From Geosiphon pyriformis (lineage: Eukaryota; Glomeromycota; Glomeromycetes; Archaeosporales; Geosiphonaceae), in NCBI GenBank assembly GCA_016748015.1, contig JAAOMT010000563.1:200904-264903 (forward strand): DNA of 64,000 bases, read 5' to 3'. The notes beneath the pieces were generated by a model that worked only from the letters and a program-made list of their open reading frames with translations, ran no database searches and was not told where the DNA came from. The position numbers and the translations under genes are program-made. Positions 12,604 through 23,244 of this stretch are shown here, in pieces (positions within the stretch are counted from its first letter, which is position 1; each line of letters opens with the position of its first letter).

Positions 12604-14462
12604 ATGTCTAATAAAAAGGCACCAAAGAGTGCTTTTCATGGTCCTGCTGGTGGTTCTTTCTCGCAGAAGAGGAGAGTTATGCTTGGGAATGTTAAACACT
12701 CAAGTGATAAAAAGAATATTTCTCTGGACAGGTCTGAGCTTGGTGTCAGTGTGTTCTCTGATGTAGATAGTGTGTCTGGTGATGAGAAAAGTATTGACAT
12801 GACCAGCATTAATGTTGGGTCTCTTCTGGATTCTGTTGCCAATACTCTTAAAGCCAAGCATGTTAATACTAGTGCCATTTTTGGTTCACCTCTTGGTTCT
12901 CCTAATTTTGTTATGGATGATAATAAAGATGTCTCTCTTCTTTTTTACCTTTCAATCTCTCTGGAAAAAAAATGGATTGATCCTAAAATTGTTAAGACTC
13001 AGGTTGAAGTGTCGGTCAAGAAATCATTTGCTTTGGACATCAATCTTTCAGCTGTGGAAAGGAAATCGGCTATGTCAAAAACTCAGTTCATCAGAAAATT
13101 ATTTTCAGTAATCAATAGTTTTGGGGGGGCCACTACCCCCTCAAAATTTGAAGAGATCATCAGATCTACCTTTACCTCTAAAGCAAGCATGGAAAAGGCC
13201 GCCTCATTGGCCAGGAAAAATAACATCATAGTAAACAGTGATTTTAAGAGACAAGGAATTTGCTCAGATCGGGCTGTAGTAATCAAAGAAATTCCCATGA
13301 ACATGCCAAAAGATATGATTGTCATCACAGTCACTGAATTTGGTGTAATTAAGTTGATCAGAGTGCAACTAATTGGGTTATGGCAGAAGACTATAGTGGA
13401 GTTCACTGAATCAAGTCAGGCTAATATGTTGGCTTCGAAATGGTTGTTCCTAATCAGGAAAAATTCTGTGTATGTGACAAAAGCCATGAGAGATTGTGAT
13501 ATCTGGGCCTCTAAAAATCATTTTAAGATGCTTTTGTTTACTTTGCCAGTAGGAACAACTGCATATGATCTTAGTAATCTTTTGGATAATATTGGTGGCA
13601 AAACTTGCATTATTAATTATTTGTTGGACACTGGCAATAGAGTTTATTGTGCTGTGGTTGGCTTCAAATCCGAAAATAATTTGGATTCTGCTTTTCTCAT
13701 TAAGCCTGTTTTTGGTGGTGTTTGTTTTTTATGAGCTAGGTTGGATTTGGTTCGGTATAGAAAGTGTGGGCATCTTAGTCATTCGGCCCTAGAGTGTGAT
13801 GTATCAGATATGTCGCCTTCTGATCTCTTGAGTTTATTTAATAAAAAATGTGCTCCTGGTGTGGATCGTCTTCAGTTAACCAAATTATATGCAAAGAAAA
13901 ATATTCCTATCTCTCGCCCTGCTGCCTTTGGTAGCAAATCATGGGCTCAGGTAGTTTTTTTTGCTTCCTCTTCTGGTGGTTCTCCTTCTGGTTCTGATCT
14001 TGGTGTTGGCTTCTCTCTTCTTAAGACTTCGGGTTTAGGTGGCAGTTTTCCCTTTTCTACAATTAACAATTTTTTTTAAATGCTCATTTGGCGTCTTTGG
14101 AATGCTCTCTCGAGCTGTTGGCTGAACAGGTTTCTGGTATTGTAAAAAAATTGAGTTTTGTTGAGTTGGTGCCCATGGTTCTATCTACTGGTACTTCTCT
14201 TTTGGTTGGCTCTGTGCCTTTGGTCCCTGTTTTGGATTCTGATATGGCTCTAGACAGTGAGTTGGCATTATCCACTCCCCATCTTCTGAGTGCTAATTTG
14301 GGTGCTAGCTTCAGTTCAAGTAGTTCGAAAGTTCTAACTACCAAGATGGGTGGTTTGAAGTCTAAAATGTCGGCTCTAGAGGCTTTTGTCGATTCTGTTT
14401 TGGCTAGGTTAAATCTTTTGTGTTCTGGTTCAGGTTTTTTCTTATCTCTTTCTTTTCAATAA
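12604..14462 (+). pseudogene. LINE-A ORF1: nucleic-acid-binding protein with CCHC knuckle (broken)
   Basis: ORF1 proteins coat the LINE RNA and chaperone it during target-primed reverse transcription. The ATG at 12604 opens 376 codons. About residues 215-370 resemble an RRM-like/DUF4283-type fold, with paired segments around VIKEIPMNM and LLFTLPVG. An in-frame TGA at 13732-13734 interrupts it; the aligned residue in the 41 kb copy is Trp. The frame continues into a knuckle at 13756-13797 whose first Cys is TAT (Tyr), so it reads Y-x2-C-x4-H-x4-C. A frameshift in the T run at about 14069-14077 moves the remainder into another frame (14088-14462), a Leu-rich, probably coiled-coil tail. Confidence 0.8.
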
Positions 14463-14479
14463 GTGCTTTGATATAGAAA

Positions 14480-15877
14480 ATTGCAACATGTAATGTTCGA
14501 GGTATCAATGTTCCTGCGAAGCAGGTGGATGTTTTCCATTGGCACGTGAAATCTGGGTTAATGCTGTCTTTTGTTACTGAGACAAAATTAAGGTCTTCTA
14601 TTGGTCTTTGAATCAAGGATAAATTTGATGGTGTTCGAATTTTTACTTCTGGTTTGGACGTTGGTTTTCTCGGTGCTAGTGTTGTCATTATTATGAACAA
14701 TTCTTTGGCTTGTCATGTTTCTAAAATTGAAGAGATTTCTGGTTGGGTTATTGCTGTGCGGCTTTTGTTCAAGAATAAACTTTTGGTTTCTGTTATTGGT
14801 TTGTATGCTGGTGCCTCTTCTGGTGTTTGTTTTGGTCAGGCTTTTGAGGTGAATTCTCTTATTGCTAAGGCCATTAACTCCAGCACCTTTGTTGTTCTTG
14901 GTGGTAACTTCAACAAAAATAGATCAGAAAGAAGTACAAGTTTCAAATTCTGCTCGGGTTTGGGTTTGGTCAATTCATTTGTTGGCCAACCTTTGGTTGG
15001 AACTTCTACATAGAGTAATTCTAGGGGGGTCGAAAAAACCATTGATTTCATCTTTGTTAGTGAGAATTTGGTTTCTGCTGTTGCTGGCCATAGGGTTGGC
15101 TCTGTTTTGGACTTTTTTGACACTGATCACAATGCTGTTATGGTTTTTATTGGTTTGAATGGACTCTTAGATGTCCATTTAAATAGTTTGTGCAAGCAGG
15201 CTAACAAAGATTATTGGAAGTTTAATATCAAGAATGCTGATGATGCTGAATGGTCTTGTTTTAGGAACTGCTCTTCTGCCATAATTTTGGGTGTAATAGA
15301 TAAATTTCATGTTGCTGCTGCGGAGCTAAATTTGGATATTATATGGTTGTTGCTGGAAAAGATGCTGGTAAATTCTGTGGATGAAACATTTTCTCAGTGT
15401 TGGTTTAATGAGTTTCGGTGTTCAAAAAACAAACATTCCTCTAAGTTTCTGGGCTTGGAGTTGCTAATTGTCAAAATTGTTAAAAAGTTTGGCTCAGCTA
15501 ATACCTCTGATTTTGATTGCCTTGTGCAGAAATAGTCTATGTTAAATGCTGATAAGGCTTTCATTTTGGTGAATATGATTCAGTCTGGTCGGAGGAGGGT
15601 CAACATTCTCAAGTTTTTATCAATCATTAAGAGAAGATACAGGAAATCCAAAATGTATGAATTGAAATTGTTACAAGAGGCCTCTATTAGAGATGTTATT
15701 GAGAAGTACATGAAAAAATTTTGTTCTAACAAAAGTAGCATGATTAGAAGTGTTTTAGATCAGCTCTTTTAGAAGGTTGTTCTGGATCATTTGGTTGTTA
15801 ATGATGAACTTGTTTTGGAGCCGGAGGAAGTAAAATTGAAGGTTAATAAAATTATGGAGAGTTGGACAAGAAGGCGG
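14480..15877 (+). pseudogene. LINE-A ORF2, 5' part: APE-type endonuclease and linker
   Basis: The endonuclease nicks target DNA to prime reverse transcription. One frame runs from about 14480 to the gypsy-1 insertion point. It shows the NVRGIN opening, TETKL (catalytic Glu), a GGNFN segment where GDFN is usual, SRGVEKTIDFIF and FDTDHNAV (catalytic Asp-His). Four in-frame stops interrupt it: TGA 14609-14611, TAG 15011-15013, TAG 15533-15535 and TAG 15770-15772. The first three fall where Trp is expected from context and the fourth could be CAG. There is no frameshift. The frame ends at a TGG ACA AGA AGG run and resumes at 26039. No start codon could be fixed. Confidence 0.82.
15874..15877. repeat. 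Target-site duplication of gypsy-1 (left copy)
   Basis: GCGG at 15874-15877 faces GCGA at 26039-26042. Removing one copy together with the element restores the LINE-A reading frame through W-T-R-R-R-V-V-P, which shows the original site was GCGA and that the left copy has since changed by one transition. Four-base duplications are within the usual range for Ty3/gypsy elements. Confidence 0.75.
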
Positions 15878-17162
15878 TGTTACCAGAGATTTTTGGTCTC
15901 TTTTTTTAAATGTTGTTAATGTTGATTTGTTGTGAATTCACGTTTCCAGGAAGTAGTTGGACCTCCAGTAACTGAATTTATCTTCAAATTATCTCCTATA
16001 ATTTAAACTTGCTGGACTTATGAGTAGAATGGCCAATTCTGTGCCAGTTGCTTTATGTAGTTACATTGTAGTAAACGTCAACTCTTTCTCAGGAATTGTT
16101 CATCTAGAAGCTCACTAAAAATGTGTAGTTACTTTGCTGTAAAAGTCAACTCTTCTACAGGAATCTTGTCTATAGGCTACCCTAATGATTATAATAAGAA
16201 AAGAAAAGAAAAATAAAAGAAATGTAAAAGAAATAAGATTTTATCAAGGGAAATGTTTTTCTATCCAGGCCTGGAGTCACTAACAGTTTACTGAAATTGG
16301 TAGCTAATCAATTTCGAAATGTCAGTTGGGTTTTTGGGGGTTTTTCCAAGTACAATAATTAAAGAATTTGGTTTTTCGAATTATTTGATATTTATTTCTT
16401 TTTGTGTGTATAGGAATGGTTTTAAGAGATAAATCTAAAGTAAGATACATTTTCTTGAAGAGAGATGCTCTTCTTTTATACAACTTGTCATAACACTATT
16501 CTATGAACTTGAACTTTGCTATTTTCTACAATTTCACTGAACTAAAGATACATTTTGGCAAACTACAAGTTATTTCTGCGAACTATTAGATATTTCNNNN
16601 NNNNNNNNNNNNNNNNATTTCAAAACGTTAGTTGGGTTTTGGGAATTTTCCAAGTACAATAATTAAAGAATTTGGTTTTTCGAATTATTTGATATTTATT
16701 TCTTTTTGTGTGTATAGGAATGGTTTTAAGAGATAAATCTAAAGTAAGATACATTTTCTTGAAGAGAGATGCTCTTCTTTTATACAACTTGTCATAACAC
16801 TATTCTATGAACTTGAACTTTGCTATTTTCTACAATTTCACTGAACTAAAGATACATTTTGGCAAACTACAAGTTATTTCTGCGAACTATTAGATATTTC
16901 AGTGAACTATCAATTATTTCGGTGAATTTCTACAAATTTTGGCAAACTTTTGAATATTACATAGTTCGGGGTATTGCATGATTTGATCATTGCAATTAGG
17001 TTACATTTGTGTTGTGTACAAATTGGGTTATTAATTAAATAATAATTTCGGACATTTTGCTAATGTAATAAGTAATAATTTGAAACAATAATATGCTAAT
17101 TAATGATAGGATTTATAAGATAATTTTATGTTAAATAATATTTCTAATTTTGTCTGGTAACA
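15878..17162 (-). repeat. Gypsy-1 LTR (downstream LTR in element orientation), with assembly gap
   Basis: Starts TGTTACCAGAG and ends CTGGTAACA, matching 25058-26038 almost throughout. It is about 305 bp longer than its partner because a segment ending at 16596 is repeated after a 20-N gap (16617 to about 16900). The LTR also contains several imperfect 20-25 bp repeats built around a TTT(C/T)GGC(A/G)AACTA-like word (about 16845-16960), present in the partner too. Confidence 0.88.
16597..16616. other. Assembly gap (20 N)
   Basis: Exactly 20 N bases. The about 280 bp before the gap are repeated after it, identical apart from a few differences close to the gap edge, while the other LTR has the segment once. 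This is what two overlapping contig ends joined without merging would look like. Confidence 0.9.
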
Positions 17163-17739
17163 TAACCTTCTCTTCAAGACTGAACTCTGTTAAAGTCCAA
17201 GTACTGTCTGTAATTTCCAGATAGTAATCCACAATTATTGAAGAAATTTGGTCTGAAAATTGTTGAAATTTCAGTTCTGTGAGCTTTCCAATGTATTGAA
17301 TCTTCAAAAGTCGTAAAATTGGGTTTTGTAGGACATTTTCACAGGTGTGGAATAGGTTATAAAGTCTAAGAGCAGCTCTGAGCTTGTAGCAACTGTTTGT
17401 TGGTTCAGCTGTTGTCTTGAATTCATTGTAGAGTTGTTTCTGAATAGCTTCTTTTGTAAGTTTTGCTGTTGTAAGTTCCAGTTTCCATTCATAGAGTGTT
17501 TTTCCAATGTGGAAATATCTATAGATTGGAGGATATTTAGTGTTTTCCTCATTAAGACACAGTTGAAGTCTTTGTTGAATTGTAGCATTTGGTAGAATAC
17601 TAATTGGAGTGAGCATTAGGTTTTCTCTTAAAGCAAGCTTTAAAAGTTCTGGCAGGTGAATTCCAGAATAACTTCTTGTATTCTTCTTATATGGGTGATA
17701 TTTTTGTAAATTTAGGGCTAAATTTGTAACTATTTTTGT
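17131..17739 (-). CDS. Gypsy-1 terminal ORF of unknown function overlapping the 3' LTR
   Basis: An uninterrupted frame of up to 202 codons lies between the end of pol and the LTR. The first ATG is at 17616, giving 161 residues; the open region before it (17617-17739) reads as plausible protein and could belong to it through splicing or a lost start. The protein is mostly helical in appearance, rich in Leu, Lys and Glu, with no Cys cluster, signal peptide or membrane segment. Its last ten or so codons lie inside the LTR and it spans the polypurine tract. I recognise no family. It is striking as a long stop-free frame in an element whose gag and pol each contain several stops. It could be an accessory protein or a captured sequence. 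Confidence 0.55.
   Translation of the reverse strand, partial: TKIVTNLALNLQKYHPYKKNTRSYSGIHLPELLKLALRENLMLTPISILPNATIQQRLQLCLNEENTKYPPIYRYFHIGKTLYEWKLELTTAKLTKEAIQKQLYNEFKTTAEPTNSCYKLRAALRLYNLFHTCENVLQNPILRLLKIQYIGKLTELKFQQFSDQISSIIVDYYLEITDSTWTLTEFSLEEKVMLPDKIRNII
17166..17175 (-). other. Gypsy-1 polypurine tract
   Basis: On the coding strand GAAGAGAAGG precedes the start of the downstream LTR by three bases. This is the expected position and composition for the plus-strand primer of reverse transcription. It lies within the terminal ORF. Confidence 0.65.
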
Positions 17740-17956
17740 TTAGATATAATTAATGTGGTTTTCAATAACAATAATAGATAATTCGGGTATTGTTTTTAAA
17801 GCTAACATTAGTTTTTGGGATAATTGTTGAATGTTTTAAGGAATAATCATTATAAGAGATTTGAAATAAAAGAAAATTATTTTTGGTGTATGGGTTTTTA
17901 TGTTATTTTTGTTTTGATTGTTTCTAAATTATAAGGGAATAACTAATAAAATTAAA

Positions 17957-19342
17957 TTAAGTGTTCAGGTTGGAAGGTTGTTCAATGACAATTATTGGTT
18001 TTAAGTTTTGGGGAATATTTTCGGGATTGACTAAAGAAAAATGTGTACCAATTTGTGGAATTAATGGTTCAAAATTGTTTCTGGAATGATAGTGTTTCAA
18101 ACAATCTCCATGTGCAACTTTTGCTAGGATTTTGTCATTAAGTCTTAGCTTGTATGATCCATTGCCTAGGATTTCATGGATAAAGAATGGTCCATTCCAT
18201 TTATTTTCAAATTTTCCACTTCATTGTTTTTTAGCTTTAGTTCTGTGTAAGAAAACTTTGTTTCCGATTTTAAATTTATTGGTGACTGGAGGCAATTTGT
18301 CATCATGTCATTCTTTTTGTTGAGCTTGGGAGTGTTCAATATGGGTGGCTGCTATTTATTGTTTTCCTTCCAATGTGCTAAACAGAGTATAGGCTCTTTG
18401 CTAAAGCGTTTCTTGAAAATTGTTTTCATCGATTGGTTGTGCTGGGTATGTTTCCACTGTAAAACTAATTGGTAATGTTGCTGTCCTTCCATAAGTTAAA
18501 TCAAATGATGTGTGTTTTATGGTATCTTGTTTTAATGTTCTGTATGCTAGCAACACTGATGGAATAAAGATATCCCACTCTTGCTCAAAATTGGTTGAGA
18601 CTTTGGCTAATGACTTATACAATGTTCTGTTAAAATGTTCCACAAGTCCGTTTGTTTGTGGATGGTAGGGTGAAGACAGAGGTCTTTTGACATTGAATTG
18701 TTCGCAAATTTCTTGTATCAGGTTGTTCACAAAGTGTGTCTCCTGATCGGATAAAAGTTCAATTAGACATCTGTGTCTACAAATGATGTCTTCGTAGATG
18801 AAATTTGCTACTAATTTCGCATCTGCTTATTGAATGGCTCTGGTCTCGGGCCATTTAGTAAAATAATCTACAGCTATTGCAATATAATGGTTTTCTTGAG
18901 TGGTAATAAATAGTGATCCGACTAAATCGATACCAACTCGGTCAAAGGATTGTCCAACTTTAATTGGATTTAATGGTTCAGTAGGGCGTGTTCCTTCTCT
19001 TCTTTGACAACTATCACAAGATTCGACATATTTGTGAATGTTTTTTCTCATTCAAGGCCAAAAGTAGTATTCTAGTATTCTTTGGGTGGTGCTATCTTTT
19101 CCGAAGTGTGCTGATGAAGGATCTGAGTGCATGTTATATAATATGGTCTCTTTTTCTTGTTCTTGTATTAATCTGAGTGGTTTGTTTGGGTTTCTGAAAT
19201 TTCGATGATAAATAATGTTGTTGTGTAGAAAATATTGTTTGGCTTGTTGTTGTAGTCGATGTTTTTCATCTGGAGACCAATCTGTTGGGATTGTTAATGT
19301 TTCCAAATATTGTTTGAGATTGTTGTAGTTTTCCGAATTCAT
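17957..19342 (-). pseudogene. Gypsy-1 integrase with GPF/Y-like motif (broken)
   Basis: Integrase inserts the cDNA into the genome. An N-terminal zinc-binding HHCC region is visible (HSDPSSAHFG, later CDSCQRR), then the catalytic core with FDRVGIDLVG and VDYFTKWPE (first Asp), LLSDQETHFVN (second Asp) and PYHPQTNGLVEHFNRTL (Glu). The C-terminus has NKWNGPFFIHEILGQGSYKL, a GPF/Y-like motif. No chromodomain was recognised. Stops occur at about 19049, 18824, 18401 and further downstream. It shares its frame with RNase H upstream. It closely resembles the gypsy-2 integrase at 62374-63250. Confidence 0.83.
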
Positions 19343-20604
19343 TGTTTGTTGGCTCTTTTGGTTGGTTAAGTTGGGTATTGGTTTTTGTGTTTTTTAATCT
19401 TGTTTCATTCTGGAGAGACAGTCAACATTGGTGTGGAGTTTTCCTGGTTTGTGATGTATTATGTATCGATAGTTTGCTAGAAATTCTGTCTATCGGGTTT
19501 GTTTTGCATTCAGCTGAGTATTTTTGTTCTGAAGCCATTTGAGTCCAATATTATCAATAATAATATCGAATTCTTTAGGCCTGAGATAAAGGTTGAAGTG
19601 GTGTAGGGCCCAAATTACAGCTGCTGTTTCCAATTCAGTGGCAGGATAATTTTTTTCAGCTGGTTTTAATGTTCTGCTAGCATAGACAATTACTCGTTTA
19701 TTTTCATTGTCATCCAGTTGTGATAAGATAGCACCAAAGGCAGTATAAGAAGCATCTGTTGCTAATCGGAATCAGTTGCTGAAATCTGAGTAGGCAAGAA
19801 TTGGGGCTGTCATTAGTTTTTCTTTGAGGATTTCAAATGCTTTTTGGCATTCAGTGGTCTATTTGTATTTAACATTTTTAGTAGTGAACTGGTTGAGGGA
19901 TTTTGCAATTTCCGAGAATCCTTTGATAAACTTCCAATAATAAGATGCTAATCTTATGAATCCTCTTAGTTCTATAGTGTTTTGAAAAGTTTTGAAGTTC
20001 TTGACAATGCTGATTTTTTCAGGGTCCGGTTTGATTCTATCTTTACTAACAATATGACCAAGGAAGGCCAAGCTTGTTTTTCCAAAGTAGCATTTTTCGA
20101 TGTTGAGTTTTAGTCCTGCTTTTCGTAATCATTGAAAAACTTTTCACAGGTGTTTTAAGTGTAATTCGAATGATGGAGAATAAACATCAGTATCATCAAG
20201 ATAAACAACTACTGACTTCCAAAGGAGTCCTTGGTACACAACATCTATTAATCTCTAAAACGTTGCTGGTGTATTGCATAATCTGAAAGGCATTACATTG
20301 AACTCGTAATTTCTGTCTTGGGTGGTGAATGCTGTCTTGGGGCAATCTTTGAGATTCATAGCAACTTGCCAGTAACTGCTTTCCAAATCTAGTGTTGAAA
20401 AGTATTTGGATTTCCCAAGAGCATCTAACATATCATCAATCTGGAGAAAGGGGTAGGCATCTCCAATTGTAACACTGTTGAGTTGTCAATAGTTAACACA
20501 AAATCGGATCTTTCCATTTTTTTTTTAACTAGCACTATAGATAAAGCCCAAGGACTTATAAAGGGTTAGATGAGCCCATTGTTAAGCATTCGTTGTACTT
20601 CTTC
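19343..20604 (-). pseudogene. Gypsy-1 reverse transcriptase and RNase H (broken)
   Basis: RT copies the element RNA and RNase H removes the template. YLDD, the RT catalytic motif, is at 20192-20203, followed by LAFLGHIVSKDRIKPDPEK and a GFIRLASYYWKFIKGF segment typical of the thumb. RNase H follows with ATDASYTAFGAIL (first Asp), TELE (Glu) and a terminal NVDCLSRM motif. At least one frameshift separates this region from the upstream gag-protease-dUTPase frame, and several stops are present. It aligns residue by residue with gypsy-2 at 60950-62308. Confidence 0.82.
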
Positions 20605-21231
20605 TCAGATAAATTGGTGGCTTTCTGGAGCAACTTGATATGCTTGTTGTCTTCTTGGTTTGGCATCTCCTGTATAAATTTGGTTTTGGACCAAATCAGT
20701 TCTTCTTAAGTCATTGTTGTTTTCAGCGAAGATATCGGCAAATTCTGCAATTAGCTCTTTGAACTGGGTCTGTTGTTGTGGTTCAAGTTGTTCCATGTTG
20801 ATTCGAGATAGTTTTTCCATGACAACATAGTAGTTTTCGGAGCTGGGATTTGGGTTGATTTTTGGTAGTGAATGTCCAATAATTTCGGAGAAATCAGGAA
20901 CTGTTTGGAGTAATTCTTGTTGAAATATATTACTGTGAATAACTCCAATTTCTAAATTATTTAATAAAATTATGGGATAATTATTGGGGTTGTAAAAAGT
21001 AACTCGGACTTTTTTTGTTCTTTCTGGAATATAAATGTTTGGGATCGAAATATTATGTTCCAAGCAGACTTGTTCATTGGACTTAAAAATTTGTTGTGTG
21101 ATTGTTGGCTTTGGGCAGATGTAGATTTCTGGATGTTCTCCAAAGGGTGAGATGGTAATTGGTTGTAGAAGTCTGAGAATCTGGTGGGATTCATTCTGTG
21201 TGTTAAGAGCTATATTAACTGGAACTGTGAA
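20605..21231 (-). pseudogene. Gypsy-1 beta-rich linker between dUTPase and RT
   Basis: Continuous with the dUTPase frame after a single TGA at 21232-21234. It includes IYIPERTKKVRVTFYNPNN and a VIHSN-type turn, followed by QFKELIAEFADIFAENN and ending just before the RT entry region. The segment matches gypsy-2 at 60500-60950. It is probably a small beta domain plus the spacer that commonly precedes RT in gypsy elements. No catalytic motif was seen. Confidence 0.6.
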
Positions 21232-21800
21232 TCATCCAGTTGAACCAAAACCTTGTGTTCCTCTATCACTTTTTCCTAATTGTTCTCTTTGATTGACTAG
21301 TTGCAAACCCGAAATGTTGATTAGGGGTAGGTAAATAGCTTGGACAATTTTTTCAGCATGTTCAATCTTGAATGGTTTGTCAGTTTCATTTTGAAGCATT
21401 ACTGTAATGTCTCCAGTATATTCAGCATCAATTATTCTTCCTCTGACATTAATTCCTTTGCCTGCCAGAAAGAACCAGGAGGTGATTTGAACCATTGCTC
21501 TTGGCAGAATTTCAAATGCAATTTTGAGGTTGATTTTTGTAAGAGATTTGGGTTTGAGAACAAGAGTATCCTTGCCTGGATATTTTAGATCATATCCAAC
21601 ATCAATTTTGTGTGCTTTTTCGGGTTTTATTTTTTGTCCATTGTTGTTGAAATATTTAAGTTGTAAGGCAGGCTGATTTTCGATAAGGTAGATGGATGTT
21701 GTTTCAATTTCTTCTGTTGCTTCAGGTTCTCCAAATTCAATTTCATTCTCATCATTTTCGCTGGGCAAAAGAATACTAAGAACGTAGCATTCAGGACACC
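21232..21800 (-). pseudogene. Gypsy-1 dUTPase domain (motif II damaged)
   Basis: dUTPase hydrolyses dUTP to dUMP and so keeps uracil out of newly made DNA. Motifs of the trimeric family appear in order: I KIDVGYDL, II reads TSWFFLAGKGI where an S-R-S-S-L-A type core is expected, III RIIDAEYTGDITVML with the conserved Asp and Tyr, IV KIVQAIYLPL, V RGTQGFGSTG at the C-terminus. The three substitutions in motif II are each explained by one C-to-T change (CGG to TGG, TCC to TTC, TCT to TTT). The domain is fused in pol between the cysteine-rich module and RT. Confidence 0.85.
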
Positions 21801-22460
21801 ACTGTTCATCACAAAGCATAATGCATTTTTCATATAGTCTAATGTTCATTTGCTTTAATCGTTGAATTTGAGCTTCTTGGGTTGGGTAGGTGTGACTTGC
21901 AATTTGGTGATAGACTTCTATTTTGTCTTTATAATTGAATCCAGCTAATTCCATGGTGTATTCAATGTATTCTGCTTCCTTCATTTGACGAACATTTTCT
22001 TTGGTAGCTCTATTAATTAATGCCATTGCTAAGTCAAAAATCATCTCGGCATCATAAGGGTAGTGATAAAGTTTGTTGAGAACACTATTGTATGCTGCAT
22101 TAAAGAGTGTTTCTTTTTTTACTTTTTCTGAAATTGATAAAGCATATTGGCAGATCTGATCACAGACTCCTCCTCTCATGGCTACATCAATCCAATTGTA
22201 TTCTTCCGGTAGCATATCTCCACAAGTCAAACAAGGGATGTTATCCTATTTTCTGCTCCTTTTTATTAGATGGCCCCATTGTTCTCTGTGGCAAGTCTTA
22301 CAGTAATAACAAGTATGATTCTCATATTCTTCTTCAGGTGAAATGCAGGCTCTCATTGATGATAGTTTCTTGTGGCAGTCCTTACATTTAAGGAGAATAT
22401 AAGGATGTTGTTTTCTTGGTTCGGGTTTTAAGTAAGGGATATTCCATCCAGAGGTTTCGG
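21801..22460 (-). pseudogene. Gypsy-1 cysteine-rich module between protease and dUTPase
   Basis: A region with repeated Cys pairs: KCKDCHKKLSSMRAC, CYYCKTC, CLTCGDML, CDQICQY and, after a helical stretch of about 130 residues, CIMLCDEQWCPEC. The spacing suggests several zinc-binding knuckles or ribbons. A TAG at about 22243-22245 interrupts it just before CLTCG. The same module, with the same Cys order, is present in gypsy-2 at 59320-59930. I recognise no named family; the role could be nucleic-acid or protein binding. Confidence 0.65.
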
Positions 22461-23244
22461 GTTTAGAGTGTGGGGTAAAATGTTCTTGTTCTGTTTTATT
22501 GGCCCAGTTGGACGTTGATCCAAGAGCCATGAATGTTTCAATGAGGGGTTTTTCCTTTTTCAGTTCGAATTCAAAAGCCGGGGCTTTTTCAGAGTGTTTG
22601 TTGAATGTACCACAAGTGGCAGGTACCTGGGCATGTTGTCCTTGGTAGGAGATTGTTAACTCTTGTGTTTCCCAATTCAGATTAGCATTGGCTTTTTGAA
22701 GCCAATTATTTCCAATGAGAGCTTGGTACTGGGGTGCGTTTATTACAAGAACTTTGATTGGAATGGTGATTCTATCAAGAGTGAATGGAAAATTGTCAAT
22801 TTCTCCTACTGGGGTCTTTTTTATGCCATCAGCAGTAATGATTACTGTTTGAGCTGGTCGGTCGACATTTCTCTTCAACTGTTACATTAACTGGTAGGTG
22901 ATAATGCTTCCGACGGATCCACTGTCTAGGATTAAGCGAATTGTCTTTCCTTCGACTTCTGCTTCAGTGTACATAGCCATGATTGCTTTTTGTTCATTGG
23001 CGGCTGCATTGCTAAGCAGGAATGGTGACTTATTTGCTTCGAACTCAAAAGGAAATATATCTGAAAGGTTAGCGTTTTCAGCAATTCTGGCTGGTGGAAT
23101 TGTGGTGAGAGTATAGGAAGGGTTTTGTTGTTGTGCTGCAGCTCTACCTTCCAAGAGTGCAGTATGGTGAAAATCCTGTTCTTCTGGCATTGTTAAATAA
23201 CTGAATTGAATGTGATAGTGGTTGGGTCTTGGTTGAGCTGGATT
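22461..23244 (-). pseudogene. Gypsy-1 aspartic protease (broken)
   Basis: Retropepsin-like protease that would process the polyprotein. The active-site LILDSGS is read at about 22914-22935 (DSG at 22918-22926), preceded by a YTEAEVEGK-type strand and followed, after a TAA at about 22879-22881, by an IGNNWL segment corresponding to the second conserved hydrophobic-Gly region. The TAA is consistent with CAA to TAA. It is in the same frame as gag, with one further TAA (about 23245) between the two. Confidence 0.8.

Noticed and set aside
16313-16900. Tandem duplication inside the gypsy-1 LTR as a real structural variant
   Set aside because: The 20-N gap between the copies and their absence from the partner LTR point to an assembly join.
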